Of a stretch of DNA of 64,000 bases, positions 55,401 to 62,925 are shown piece by piece. The stretch lies in NCBI GenBank assembly GCA_018376135.1, contig JAHABX010000005.1, positions 1-64,000 on the forward strand, in the 5' to 3' direction. The first letter of the stretch is position 1; each line of letters opens with the position of its first letter. Both the position numbers and the translations under genes were made by a program. A model generated the notes under the pieces. The model did no database searches and had not been told where the DNA came from. It worked only from the letters and a program-made list of their open reading frames with translations. The DNA comes from Clostridiales bacterium. GTDB lineage: Bacteria; Bacillota; Clostridia; Lachnospirales; Lachnospiraceae.

Positions 55401-56644
55401 AAAGAATCTGGATATTAAATCATCATTCGGGATTGGAGGGTGACAGACACTATGAGCTGGCAAAGGAAATGGTCAGTGCCGGGCTGGAAGTGGTGGTGTT
55501 CATGTCTGCCTTCGATCATCAGAAGGAAGAATATATATACGAAAAGCCGGTGACGATCCGGAATATCCGGAAGGGCTTATCCTACGTCTGGCTCCGCACC
55601 GCTCCTGCCTACCACGGCAATGGTCCGGCGCGTATCTTGAACATGATGGACTACAGCCGGCTCATGAAGAGATATGAGCAGAAGTTCTATGAGCGTTTCG
55701 GAAAACCGGAAGCGGTGATCGGTTCGTCCGTTCATCCTTTTGCGTGGGAGAGTGCTTACCGGATCGCCAGACTGAATCAGATTCCGTTCATCTGTGAGAT
55801 CCGTGATTTTTGGCCCCTGTCCTTTATTGAGATGTACGGCTGGTCCAAATATCATCCGGTATGCCTTTTATTTTCCGCATTGGAGCGCAGAGCCTACCGG
55901 CGTGCAGATGCGATCGTCACATCCATGGAGTTTGGATATAAGTATCTGGAGCAGTTTTCTTATGTGAAGAGGGATCGGGTCTTCTGGATTCCCAATGGTT
56001 ATCATACGGAGGAGATCGACCGGGTACTGGAAACGCAGGAGGTCTCCCTTCCGGAGGAGATGGAGCAGTATCTGAAGGAGCACTGGTGCGCGGTCTATAC
56101 AGGCAGCTTTGTGGATTCAGAGTGTCTGCCGGATCTTTTGGATACAGCCGCATATATGCAGGAGCACCGGATGGATGAAGTGAAATTTGCAATCATCGGA
56201 GACGGACATCTGCGAGCCCGGATGGAAGAGCGGGTGGAAAAGGAGCAGCTGAAAAATGTCCGTATTTTTCCGCGGATCGAGAAGAGTCAGGTGGCGGTGG
56301 TACTGTCCAGGGCAAAGGTCTGCATAGCGGCTCTGCAGGATGACCGGGTGCTCAATGATCTGGGTCTGAGTCTGAATAAATTGAATGATTATCTGTATTC
56401 CGGAAATCCGACCGTATTTGCCTGCAATTCCGCCAATGTAGTGGAAGAATCCGGCGGAGGTATCGTTGTTCCGTGCAGCGATCCGAAGGCATATGCGGAG
56501 GCGTTGATGCAGGTGTATCATATGCCGGAGGAGGAACGGCATGCCATGGGTGAAAAGGGACGGAAGGAGATCCGTGAAAAATACAGTTATTCCCTGCTGG
56601 CAAAGCAGTATATGGATATCTTATCAGGCTGTGAAGCCGGATAA
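55397..56644 (+). CDS. GT4 glycosyltransferase, WbuB-like
   Basis: A 415-aa GT-B enzyme. It starts KRIWILNHHSGLEGDRHYELAKEM and contains PFICEIRDFWPLSFIEMYG, VFWIPNGYHTEEID and LGLSLNKLNDYLYSGNPTVFA, a pattern of the WbuB-like group that transfers N-acetylated deoxyhexosamines. It overlaps the ATP-grasp gene by 4 nt, and a 24-nt gap precedes the WbpA-like gene. It probably adds the second sugar to the PglC-primed lipid. Confidence 0.87.
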   Translation: MKRIWILNHHSGLEGDRHYELAKEMVSAGLEVVVFMSAFDHQKEEYIYEKPVTIRNIRKGLSYVWLRTAPAYHGNGPARILNMMDYSRLMKRYEQKFYERFGKPEAVIGSSVHPFAWESAYRIARLNQIPFICEIRDFWPLSFIEMYGWSKYHPVCLLFSALERRAYRRADAIVTSMEFGYKYLEQFSYVKRDRVFWIPNGYHTEEIDRVLETQEVSLPEEMEQYLKEHWCAVYTGSFVDSECLPDLLDTAAYMQEHRMDEVKFAIIGDGHLRARMEERVEKEQLKNVRIFPRIEKSQVAVVLSRAKVCIAALQDDRVLNDLGLSLNKLNDYLYSGNPTVFACNSANVVEESGGGIVVPCSDPKAYAEALMQVYHMPEEERHAMGEKGRKEIREKYSYSLLAKQYMDILSGCEAG

Positions 56645-56668
56645 GCTGCGGAAAGAAGAGGAGAGATT

Positions 56669-57982
56669 ATGAAACAGTTACTCTTGGATAAAATTGCAAA
56701 AAGAGAGATCGTCGTCGGTGTGATCGGTCTTGGTTACGTAGGTCTGCCGCTGGCGGTGGAGAAGGCGAAGGCAGGCTTTAAGACCATCGGTTTCGACGAG
56801 CAGAAGATCAAGGTGGACATGGTCAATGAGGGACACAACTACATCGGGGATGTGGTGGACAAGGATCTGAAAAGGCTGGTGGAGGAAGGGAAGCTTTCTG
56901 CCACCTCGGATTTCAGCTTTATCAAGGATGTGGATTTTATCGCCATCTGTGTTCCGACTCCGCTGGACATCCATCAGGAGCCGGATCTGAGCTGTGTGCG
57001 GGATTCCACAACAGAGATCGCAAAATATCTGACGAAGAATACCATGGTGGTGCTGGAATCCACCACGTATCCGGGAACCACAGAGGAGCTGGTAAAGCCT
57101 ATTCTGGAGAAGGGCTCCGGACTTACCTGCGGGGAGGATTTCTATCTTGGTTTTTCTCCGGAGCGCGTGGATCCGGGCAACCTGATCTATAAGACGAAGA
57201 ATACGCCAAAGGTCATCGGAGGAATCGGAAAGGATGCGACGGAGGTCATTGCGTCCATGTACCGCACGGTCCTTGAGGGAGACGTAAAAGAGGTATCCTC
57301 TCCAGCCATTGCGGAGATGGAGAAGATCCTGGAAAATACGTACCGGAATATCAATATTGGTCTGATCAACGAGCTGGCGATCCTCTGCAATGAGATGGGC
57401 ATCAGCATCTGGGAGGTTATCGAGGCGGCAAGCACGAAGCCCTATGGATTCCAGGCGTTTTATCCGGGACCGGGTCTGGGCGGACACTGTATTCCGCTGG
57501 ATCCCTACTATCTGTCCTGGAAGGCGAGAGAGTACGGCTTCCATACGTCCATGATCGAGAGCTCCATGATGATCAATGACCGGATGCCGGCATACTGCGT
57601 GGAGCGGGCAGGGAAGATCCTGAACCGTTTCAAAAAGGCGCTGAACGGTTCCAGAGTGCTGGTGCTGGGAGTGGCATACAAGCAGGATATAGATGACTAC
57701 AGAGAGAGTCCGGCGCTCCGGGTGATCGAGGAGCTGGAGAAGACCGGCGCAGAGGTGGTCTATTTTGACCCATGGGTGCGTCAGTACAAATATAAAGGAC
57801 AGGTGCGTGACAGTGAGCCGGTGCTGGATGAGGCGCTGGTGGAAAGTGCGGATCTGGTCATGGTGACCGCGGCCCATACCAATGTGGATTATGAGTTCGT
57901 ACAGAAGCATGCGAAGGCTGTCTTTGATACGAAAAACGTGATGAAACAGGTAGAGAACAGAGAAAATATCGAGGTGCTGTAA
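56669..57982 (+). CDS. UDP-N-acetylglucosamine 6-dehydrogenase (WbpA-like)
   Basis: A 437-aa nucleotide-sugar dehydrogenase: NAD loop VIGLGYVGLPLAVEKAKAG (about 18-36), PTPLDIHQEPDLS, ESTTYPGTTEE, FSPERVDPGN and the catalytic Cys274 in GPGLGGHCIPLDPYYLSW. These features fit the WbpA/WecC group acting on UDP-HexNAc better than the UDP-glucose group represented at 17888. The WbpB-like gene starts in its stop codon (TAATG). The product should be UDP-N-acetylhexosaminuronic acid. Confidence 0.92.
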   Translation: MKQLLLDKIAKREIVVGVIGLGYVGLPLAVEKAKAGFKTIGFDEQKIKVDMVNEGHNYIGDVVDKDLKRLVEEGKLSATSDFSFIKDVDFIAICVPTPLDIHQEPDLSCVRDSTTEIAKYLTKNTMVVLESTTYPGTTEELVKPILEKGSGLTCGEDFYLGFSPERVDPGNLIYKTKNTPKVIGGIGKDATEVIASMYRTVLEGDVKEVSSPAIAEMEKILENTYRNINIGLINELAILCNEMGISIWEVIEAASTKPYGFQAFYPGPGLGGHCIPLDPYYLSWKAREYGFHTSMIESSMMINDRMPAYCVERAGKILNRFKKALNGSRVLVLGVAYKQDIDDYRESPALRVIEELEKTGAEVVYFDPWVRQYKYKGQVRDSEPVLDEALVESADLVMVTAAHTNVDYEFVQKHAKAVFDTKNVMKQVENRENIEVL

Positions 57983-59061
57983 TGAAATATGCATTGATTG
58001 GATGCGGACGCATCGCCACAAACCATATAAAGGCAGTGGTAAACAATGGACTGGAATTTGCGGCAGTCTGTGATGTGGTTCCTGAAAACATGGAGAGTCT
58101 GCTGGCAAAGCATGATCTGGAGAAGGATCCGTCCATTGCCCGTTATACCGATTATAAGAAGATGATCGAAGAGGTGAAGCCGGAGCTGGTGGGGATCGCC
58201 ACAGAGAGCGGGATCCATGCCCGGATCGCCCTGTTCTGTATTGATCATGGTGTGAACTGCATCATTGAAAAGCCCATTGCCATGAGTATCGAGGATGCAG
58301 ATGAGATTATCCGCCGTTCTGAGGAGAAGGGAGTAAAGGTCTCCGCCTGTCATCAGAACCGCTTTAATATCGCCGTACAGGAGGCGAGAAAGGCAGTGGA
58401 GGCAGGACGCTTCGGCAGACTGTCCCACGGCTCCATCCATGTACGCTGGAACCGGAATCAGAATTACTACGATCAGGCGCCCTGGAGAGGAAAATGGGCT
58501 TCGGACGGAGGCGCGCTGATGAACCAGTGCATCCATGGCATCGACCTGCTCCGCTGGATGTTCGGAGATCAGGTGGAGGAGGTCTATGGACAGACCCGGC
58601 AGCAGTTCCATCATTATCTGGAGGCGGAGGACATCGGCATGGCAGTGGTGCGGTTCAAGAATGGAGCCATTGCAACCATTGAAGGAACGACCAATGTATA
58701 TCCGCAGAATCTGGAGGAGACTCTGTATATCTTCGGAGAGAACGGAACCGTAAAGCTCGGCGGAAAGTCCACCAATAATATTGATGTGTGGGATTTTGCG
58801 GACGAGACGGATCGGGACAGTGCCAATAAGAATCTGCAGGAGGCGACCAGCAATGTCTATGGAAACGGACACACCAGTCTGTATGCAGATATGATAGACG
58901 CGGTCACTCATGACAGGAAGCCCTATGTGGACGCGGTGGCAGGAAGGAATGCACTGGAGCTGGTGCTTGCCATCTACAAGAGCCAGAAGGAAGGCGTTCC
59001 GGTGAAGCTGCCGCTGAAGAATTTTAAGAGTACCGATATGGCGGGAGAATTTGATGTTTAA
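57982..59061 (+). CDS. Gfo/Idh/MocA 3-dehydrogenase of UDP-GlcNAcA (WbpB-like)
   Basis: A 359-aa NAD-dependent sugar dehydrogenase with KYALIGCGRIATNHIKAV at the N-terminus, IIEKPIAMS with the conserved E-K-P, and SACHQNRFN plus NQCIHGIDLLRWMFGD, where Asn and His line the active site. Following WbpA, it would oxidise C3 of UDP-GlcNAcA to the 3-keto sugar, which a WbpE-type aminotransferase (present at 62926) converts to the 3-amino sugar. It overlaps the acyltransferase gene by 8 nt. Confidence 0.92.
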   Translation: MKYALIGCGRIATNHIKAVVNNGLEFAAVCDVVPENMESLLAKHDLEKDPSIARYTDYKKMIEEVKPELVGIATESGIHARIALFCIDHGVNCIIEKPIAMSIEDADEIIRRSEEKGVKVSACHQNRFNIAVQEARKAVEAGRFGRLSHGSIHVRWNRNQNYYDQAPWRGKWASDGGALMNQCIHGIDLLRWMFGDQVEEVYGQTRQQFHHYLEAEDIGMAVVRFKNGAIATIEGTTNVYPQNLEETLYIFGENGTVKLGGKSTNNIDVWDFADETDRDSANKNLQEATSNVYGNGHTSLYADMIDAVTHDRKPYVDAVAGRNALELVLAIYKSQKEGVPVKLPLKNFKSTDMAGEFDV

Positions 59062-59947
59062 AATATGTGAGATACCGGCAGGAAAGCTGCTGGATACGGA
59101 TCATACATTTATAATATACGGAGTGTCCGATCCGGAAGAACCGAAGGACCATACCATCATTTTTGTAAAGGGTGATCTTGCAGAGAGCTATACGAAGGTG
59201 AAGGAAAGCATCTTCATCACGAAGGAGGGCGTGGAGCTGTCCTTGGATCCTTCCTGTGTTCAGGTGGAGAGCAGTGCACCGAAGAATCGGTACGGAGAGC
59301 TTCTGGAGCGTCTGCAGGGGTTTTTACCGAAGACGGAGATGCTGCCGGAAAACGGCGGAATGATCAGCGCGGATCTGAAGCGGGGGCAGGATACGAAGAT
59401 TGGGTTTGGCTGCTGGATCGGTCAGGACGTGGTCATCGGTGACCGCTGTGAGATCGGAGCCGGAACGATCATCAGAGACCATGTACGCATCGGAAATGAT
59501 GTGCAGATCCGGGAAAGATGCCTGATCGGTGTGGAGGATGCGGATATTTACCGCCCTGAGTCCGGAGCGTGCAGAACCCTTCCTCATCTGGCAGGAACGG
59601 TGATCGAGGATGGCTGTCTTCTGCTGGCGGGAGCAGTGCTGGCAGCGGGAGATACGCGGACGACGGTCCTTGGAAAAGGATCGATGATCGGGCTTCTGGG
59701 AGATGTGGGACATAACTGCAGGATCGGCGAAGGTACGCTGATCAGCGGAAAAGCCAGTATCTCCGGTCACTGCAGGGTGGGAGATCATACCTATGTGGCG
59801 CCCATGTCCGTGACGACGAATCGCATTACGGTAGGAGATCAGGCATATCTGGGCATCGGTGCGGTGGCGATCAAGGATGTACCAGATGGAGAGAAGCAGT
59901 TCGGCAATCCGGCGCGTAAGGTGCTGGAGATGAAGAAGAAACAGTAG
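59054..59947 (+). CDS. LpxD-like left-handed beta-helix N-acyltransferase
   Basis: A 297-aa protein, longer than WbpD or PglD (about 190-220). Residues 1-95 form a mixed domain ending VQVESSAPKNRYGELLERL, reminiscent of the uridine-binding N-terminal domain of LpxD. Residues 105-290 are hexapeptide repeats (GCWIGQDVVIGDRCEIGAGTII, ISGHCRVGDHTYVAPM), with a candidate catalytic His in GDVGHNCRIG. LpxD takes its acyl group from acyl-ACP; a carrier protein is encoded 2.7 kb downstream in the same operon. It probably N-acylates the 3-amino sugar. ATG 59054 has GGGAG 6 nt upstream; TTG 59051 is unlikely. Confidence 0.83.
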   Translation: MFKICEIPAGKLLDTDHTFIIYGVSDPEEPKDHTIIFVKGDLAESYTKVKESIFITKEGVELSLDPSCVQVESSAPKNRYGELLERLQGFLPKTEMLPENGGMISADLKRGQDTKIGFGCWIGQDVVIGDRCEIGAGTIIRDHVRIGNDVQIRERCLIGVEDADIYRPESGACRTLPHLAGTVIEDGCLLLAGAVLAAGDTRTTVLGKGSMIGLLGDVGHNCRIGEGTLISGKASISGHCRVGDHTYVAPMSVTTNRITVGDQAYLGIGAVAIKDVPDGEKQFGNPARKVLEMKKKQ

Positions 59948-59964
59948 AAAAAGAGGAGAAGTTC

Positions 59965-61476
59965 ATGATTCAGAATATCTTGGAATATCTGGAGGCGAGC
60001 GCCGCTTCCTGTCCGGAAAAAGCAGCATTTGAGGATCTGGAGACCAGCTGTACCTATGCACAGGTTCTGGATAACGCGAAGAGGATCGGCAGTGCCCTTG
60101 GGGCAGTGCTCCCTCAGAATGCGCCGGTCCCGGTTCTGATGGAAAAGGAAGCATGGACTTTGAATGTGTTTATGGGAGCAGTCTGTGCAGGCTGCTTTTA
60201 TACGTTAGTGGAGCCGGAGCAGCCGGTGGACCGGATACTTACGATTCTGGATACATTGGAAGCAGAAGTGGTGGTGACCAGTGAAAAGCTTCTGGAAAAG
60301 GTTCAGGGACTTGGCTTCAAAGGACAGATCCTGGTGGCAGAGGAGTTAAAAGAAGCTTCTGTGGATGAGCGGCTGCTTGCAAGGCGGCGCAGGGATTTCT
60401 GCGATGTGGATCCGCTGTATACGAATTTTACCTCCGGGTCCACCGGAGTACCCAAGGGTGTGGTCGTATCCCATCGCTCGGTGATTGATTTTACAGAGCA
60501 TTTTACCCGGATATTCGGGATTGGCAGAGAGGATGTGATCGGCAATCAGGCGCCCTTTGATTTTGATGTGTCGGTGAAGGATATCTACCCTGCGCTCAAA
60601 ACAGGGGCAACGCTGGAAGTGATTCCTAAGAAATTCTTTTCAGTACCAAAGAAACTTCTGGATTTCCTGGATGACAGAAAAGTTACAAACCTTACATGGG
60701 CAGTCTCTGCCCTTTGTATCATTTCCATGCTGAAGGGCTTTAAATACAAGCTGCCCAAAAGCATAAAAAGAGTCATGTTCAGCGGGGAAGTGATGCCGGT
60801 CAAACATCTGAATTACTGGCGGAGCTATCTGCCGGATGCGCTCTATGTGAATCTGTATGGTCCTACAGAGATCACCTGCAATTGTACTTATTATATTCTG
60901 GACCGGGAATTTGCGGAGGATGAGGTACTTCCCATCGGACAGGCATTTCCCAATGAACGGGTATTTTTGCTGGATGAGGAGGATCGCCCGGTAAGTGAAC
61001 CGGATGTGCTGGGAGAGATCTGTGTGTCCGGCACGGCGCTGGCGCTGGGCTATTACAGAAATTGGGAGAAGACGGAGGAGGTATTTGTACAGAATCCGCT
61101 GAACCACAGGTATCTGGAACCCATCTACCGGACCGGAGATCTGGGAAGGTATGATGAAAAGGGAGAGCTCTATTATGTGACCCGGAAGGATTTTCAGATC
61201 AAGCATATGGGACACCGGATCGAGCTGGGTGAGATCGAGACCGCCTTTCAGGCACTGGACGGAATCTCCCGGGTCTGCTGCATCTACGATGAGCCCAATA
61301 CAAAGATCATCGGGTTCTATGTGGGTGAGAGGAGCTCGAAGGAGATCATCAGCCTGCTGGCGGAGAAGCTTCCAAGATTTATGATACCCAATGTGTTCCG
61401 GAAGGTGGAAAGTATGCCGGTTACGAAAAACGGGAAGATCGACCGGAAGGCGCTGATGGCAGAGTATCAGAGCTGA
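59965..61476 (+). CDS. DltA-like amino acid / acyl adenylating enzyme
   Basis: A 503-aa ANL-family adenylate-forming enzyme, the length of DltA. It contains the P-loop FTSGSTGVPKGVV (about 155-167), LYGPTEITCNC, YRTGDLGRY and the C-terminal catalytic Lys in TKNGKIDRKAL (about residue 491). It should activate a carboxylic acid as the adenylate and load it onto a carrier-protein thiol. A DltC-like carrier lies downstream, with a decarboxylase between. No DltB or DltD is present, so teichoic-acid alanylation is unlikely; sugar N-acylation fits better. The substrate cannot be read from sequence by eye. Confidence 0.88.
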   Translation: MIQNILEYLEASAASCPEKAAFEDLETSCTYAQVLDNAKRIGSALGAVLPQNAPVPVLMEKEAWTLNVFMGAVCAGCFYTLVEPEQPVDRILTILDTLEAEVVVTSEKLLEKVQGLGFKGQILVAEELKEASVDERLLARRRRDFCDVDPLYTNFTSGSTGVPKGVVVSHRSVIDFTEHFTRIFGIGREDVIGNQAPFDFDVSVKDIYPALKTGATLEVIPKKFFSVPKKLLDFLDDRKVTNLTWAVSALCIISMLKGFKYKLPKSIKRVMFSGEVMPVKHLNYWRSYLPDALYVNLYGPTEITCNCTYYILDREFAEDEVLPIGQAFPNERVFLLDEEDRPVSEPDVLGEICVSGTALALGYYRNWEKTEEVFVQNPLNHRYLEPIYRTGDLGRYDEKGELYYVTRKDFQIKHMGHRIELGEIETAFQALDGISRVCCIYDEPNTKIIGFYVGERSSKEIISLLAEKLPRFMIPNVFRKVESMPVTKNGKIDRKALMAEYQS

Positions 61477-61509
61477 CCCGGACTTTGCGGAGGCGGAAGG
61501 AGATTTGAT

Positions 61510-62706
61510 ATGACAGAGGAAAGATTACAGGAACTTGCCGTGGCTCTCGGGACACCGGCATTCGTGTTTGATACGGATAGATTAAAGGCAAGAGCAGAGT
61601 GGATCCGGGAGAGGATCTGCCCGGCAAAGCTGTGTTTTGCCATCAAAGCCAATCCTTTTCTGATCGGTGCACTGGATGATCAGGCGGAGCGGTATGAGGT
61701 GTGTTCTCCGGGAGAATTTCATATCTGCGTGAAACATGATCTGGACAGAGCGAAAGTGGTCCTGTCCGGCGTCAATAAGGAATATGAGGATGTGCGCTAT
61801 GCCATGGAGCAGGGCGTCGTCCATTATACGGCAGAATCCGTGAGCCAGTTCCGGCTGGTACACCGCTGTGCAGAGGAACTGGGAAAGACGGTGGAGATCC
61901 TGCTTCGCGTGACCAGCGGCAATCAGTTTGGCATGAGTGAGTCGGATGTGATAGAATTGATCCGGGAGAGAGGCGATTATCCTCATCTGAAGGTTATGGG
62001 TCTGCAGTATTTTACCGGGACCCAGAAGAAGGTCATGAAGAAGATTGCGGGAGAAGTGGAATATATAGAAGATTTTATCCGGCGGCTTAAGGAAGAGGAA
62101 GACTATACCGCACAGGTGCTGGAATTTGGCCCGGGGCTTGGAGTGCCGTATTTTACCAGGGATGATTTTGAGGAGGACGAAAGGCTTCTGGAGGAGTTCA
62201 TGGAACTGTTCCGGGAAGAGAGACCCTATGAGATCATCTTTGAGATGGGGCGTTACCTGACCGCGTCCTGCGGTTATTATATGACAAAGATCATGGATCA
62301 GAAAAAAAATGATGCCGTCAACGTGTGTATTGTGGACGGCGGTATCAACCATGTGAATTATTATGGGCAGAATATGGCTATGAAAACGCCGGTCCTTTCT
62401 TATTTTCCGCAGCATCCGCTGGAAAAGGAGGAGGAAGAGGAGTGGACCGTCTACGGCTCTCTCTGTACGGTGGCAGATATTTTGCTGAAGAAGCTGCCTC
62501 TTCTGGATGCGAGAGTGGGAGATTATCTGGTGTTCCATAATATCGGCGCTTATTCGGTAACAGAAGGAATCTATCTGTTTCTGAGCAGAAGGCTGCCGAA
62601 GATCTGTCTATACAGTGAGGAAGAAGGAGTCCGGCTGCTTCGGGAGAATCTGGAGACCTGGACATTCAATACAGAAAAACAGGAGGAAATGGAATGGAAG
62701 AGTTAA
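61510..62706 (+). CDS. PLP-dependent decarboxylase, possibly acting on a carrier-bound substrate
   Basis: A 398-aa fold-III PLP decarboxylase. The Schiff-base Lys is in CFAIKANPFLIGAL (near residue 46), with VCSPGEFHI, GNQFGMSESDV, LEFGPGLGVP, EMGRYLTASCGYYM and GSLCTVADIL with the catalytic Cys. It overlaps the carrier-protein gene by 13 nt. Related enzymes paired with a carrier include BtrK, which decarboxylates glutamyl-carrier in butirosin synthesis, and the decarboxylases of exosortase-A polysaccharide loci. A role on the acyl carrier is inferred from this pairing. It is distinct from the decarboxylase at 53245. Confidence 0.87.
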   Translation: MTEERLQELAVALGTPAFVFDTDRLKARAEWIRERICPAKLCFAIKANPFLIGALDDQAERYEVCSPGEFHICVKHDLDRAKVVLSGVNKEYEDVRYAMEQGVVHYTAESVSQFRLVHRCAEELGKTVEILLRVTSGNQFGMSESDVIELIRERGDYPHLKVMGLQYFTGTQKKVMKKIAGEVEYIEDFIRRLKEEEDYTAQVLEFGPGLGVPYFTRDDFEEDERLLEEFMELFREERPYEIIFEMGRYLTASCGYYMTKIMDQKKNDAVNVCIVDGGINHVNYYGQNMAMKTPVLSYFPQHPLEKEEEEEWTVYGSLCTVADILLKKLPLLDARVGDYLVFHNIGAYSVTEGIYLFLSRRLPKICLYSEEEGVRLLRENLETWTFNTEKQEEMEWKS

Positions 62707-62924
62707 TGGAATTACTGACGGCGTTAAAACCGGAGATTGATTTTGAAGTGGAAAAGGAACTGATCGACGAGGGGCTTCTGGAGTCCTTTGATGTGATCAC
62801 TCTGATCGCGGAGATCGAGGATCAGTTTGGTATTGAGATTCCGGCAGAGGAGATCGTGCCGGAGAATTTCAACTCCGCAGAAGGGATCTGGAATCTGATG
62901 GAGCGGATCAAAGAGGAGGCTTAA
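62694..62924 (+). CDS. Acyl/aminoacyl carrier protein, DltC-like
   Basis: A 76-aa acidic four-helix carrier. The phosphopantetheine Ser31 lies in DEGLLESFDVITLIAEIED, close to the D-alanyl carrier DltC pattern (EGLLDSF), followed by QFGIEIPAEEI and a C-terminal NFNSAEGIWNLMERI. It starts inside the decarboxylase gene with AGGAGG 7 nt upstream and ends one base before the aminotransferase start. It would hold the acyl or aminoacyl group made by the DltA-like enzyme for the LpxD-like transferase. Confidence 0.92.
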   Translation: MEELMELLTALKPEIDFEVEKELIDEGLLESFDVITLIAEIEDQFGIEIPAEEIVPENFNSAEGIWNLMERIKEEA

Positions 62925-62925
62925 C

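Noticed and set aside
56678..58108. Minus-strand open frame of 476 aa opposite the WbpA-like gene
   Set aside because: Antisense shadow favoured by GC-rich codons; the + strand gene has full family motifs.
59965..62924. dlt operon for D-alanylation of teichoic acid
   Set aside because: DltA- and DltC-like genes are present, but DltB (membrane acyltransferase) and DltD are missing, and a decarboxylase and sugar acyltransferase lie between and beside them.
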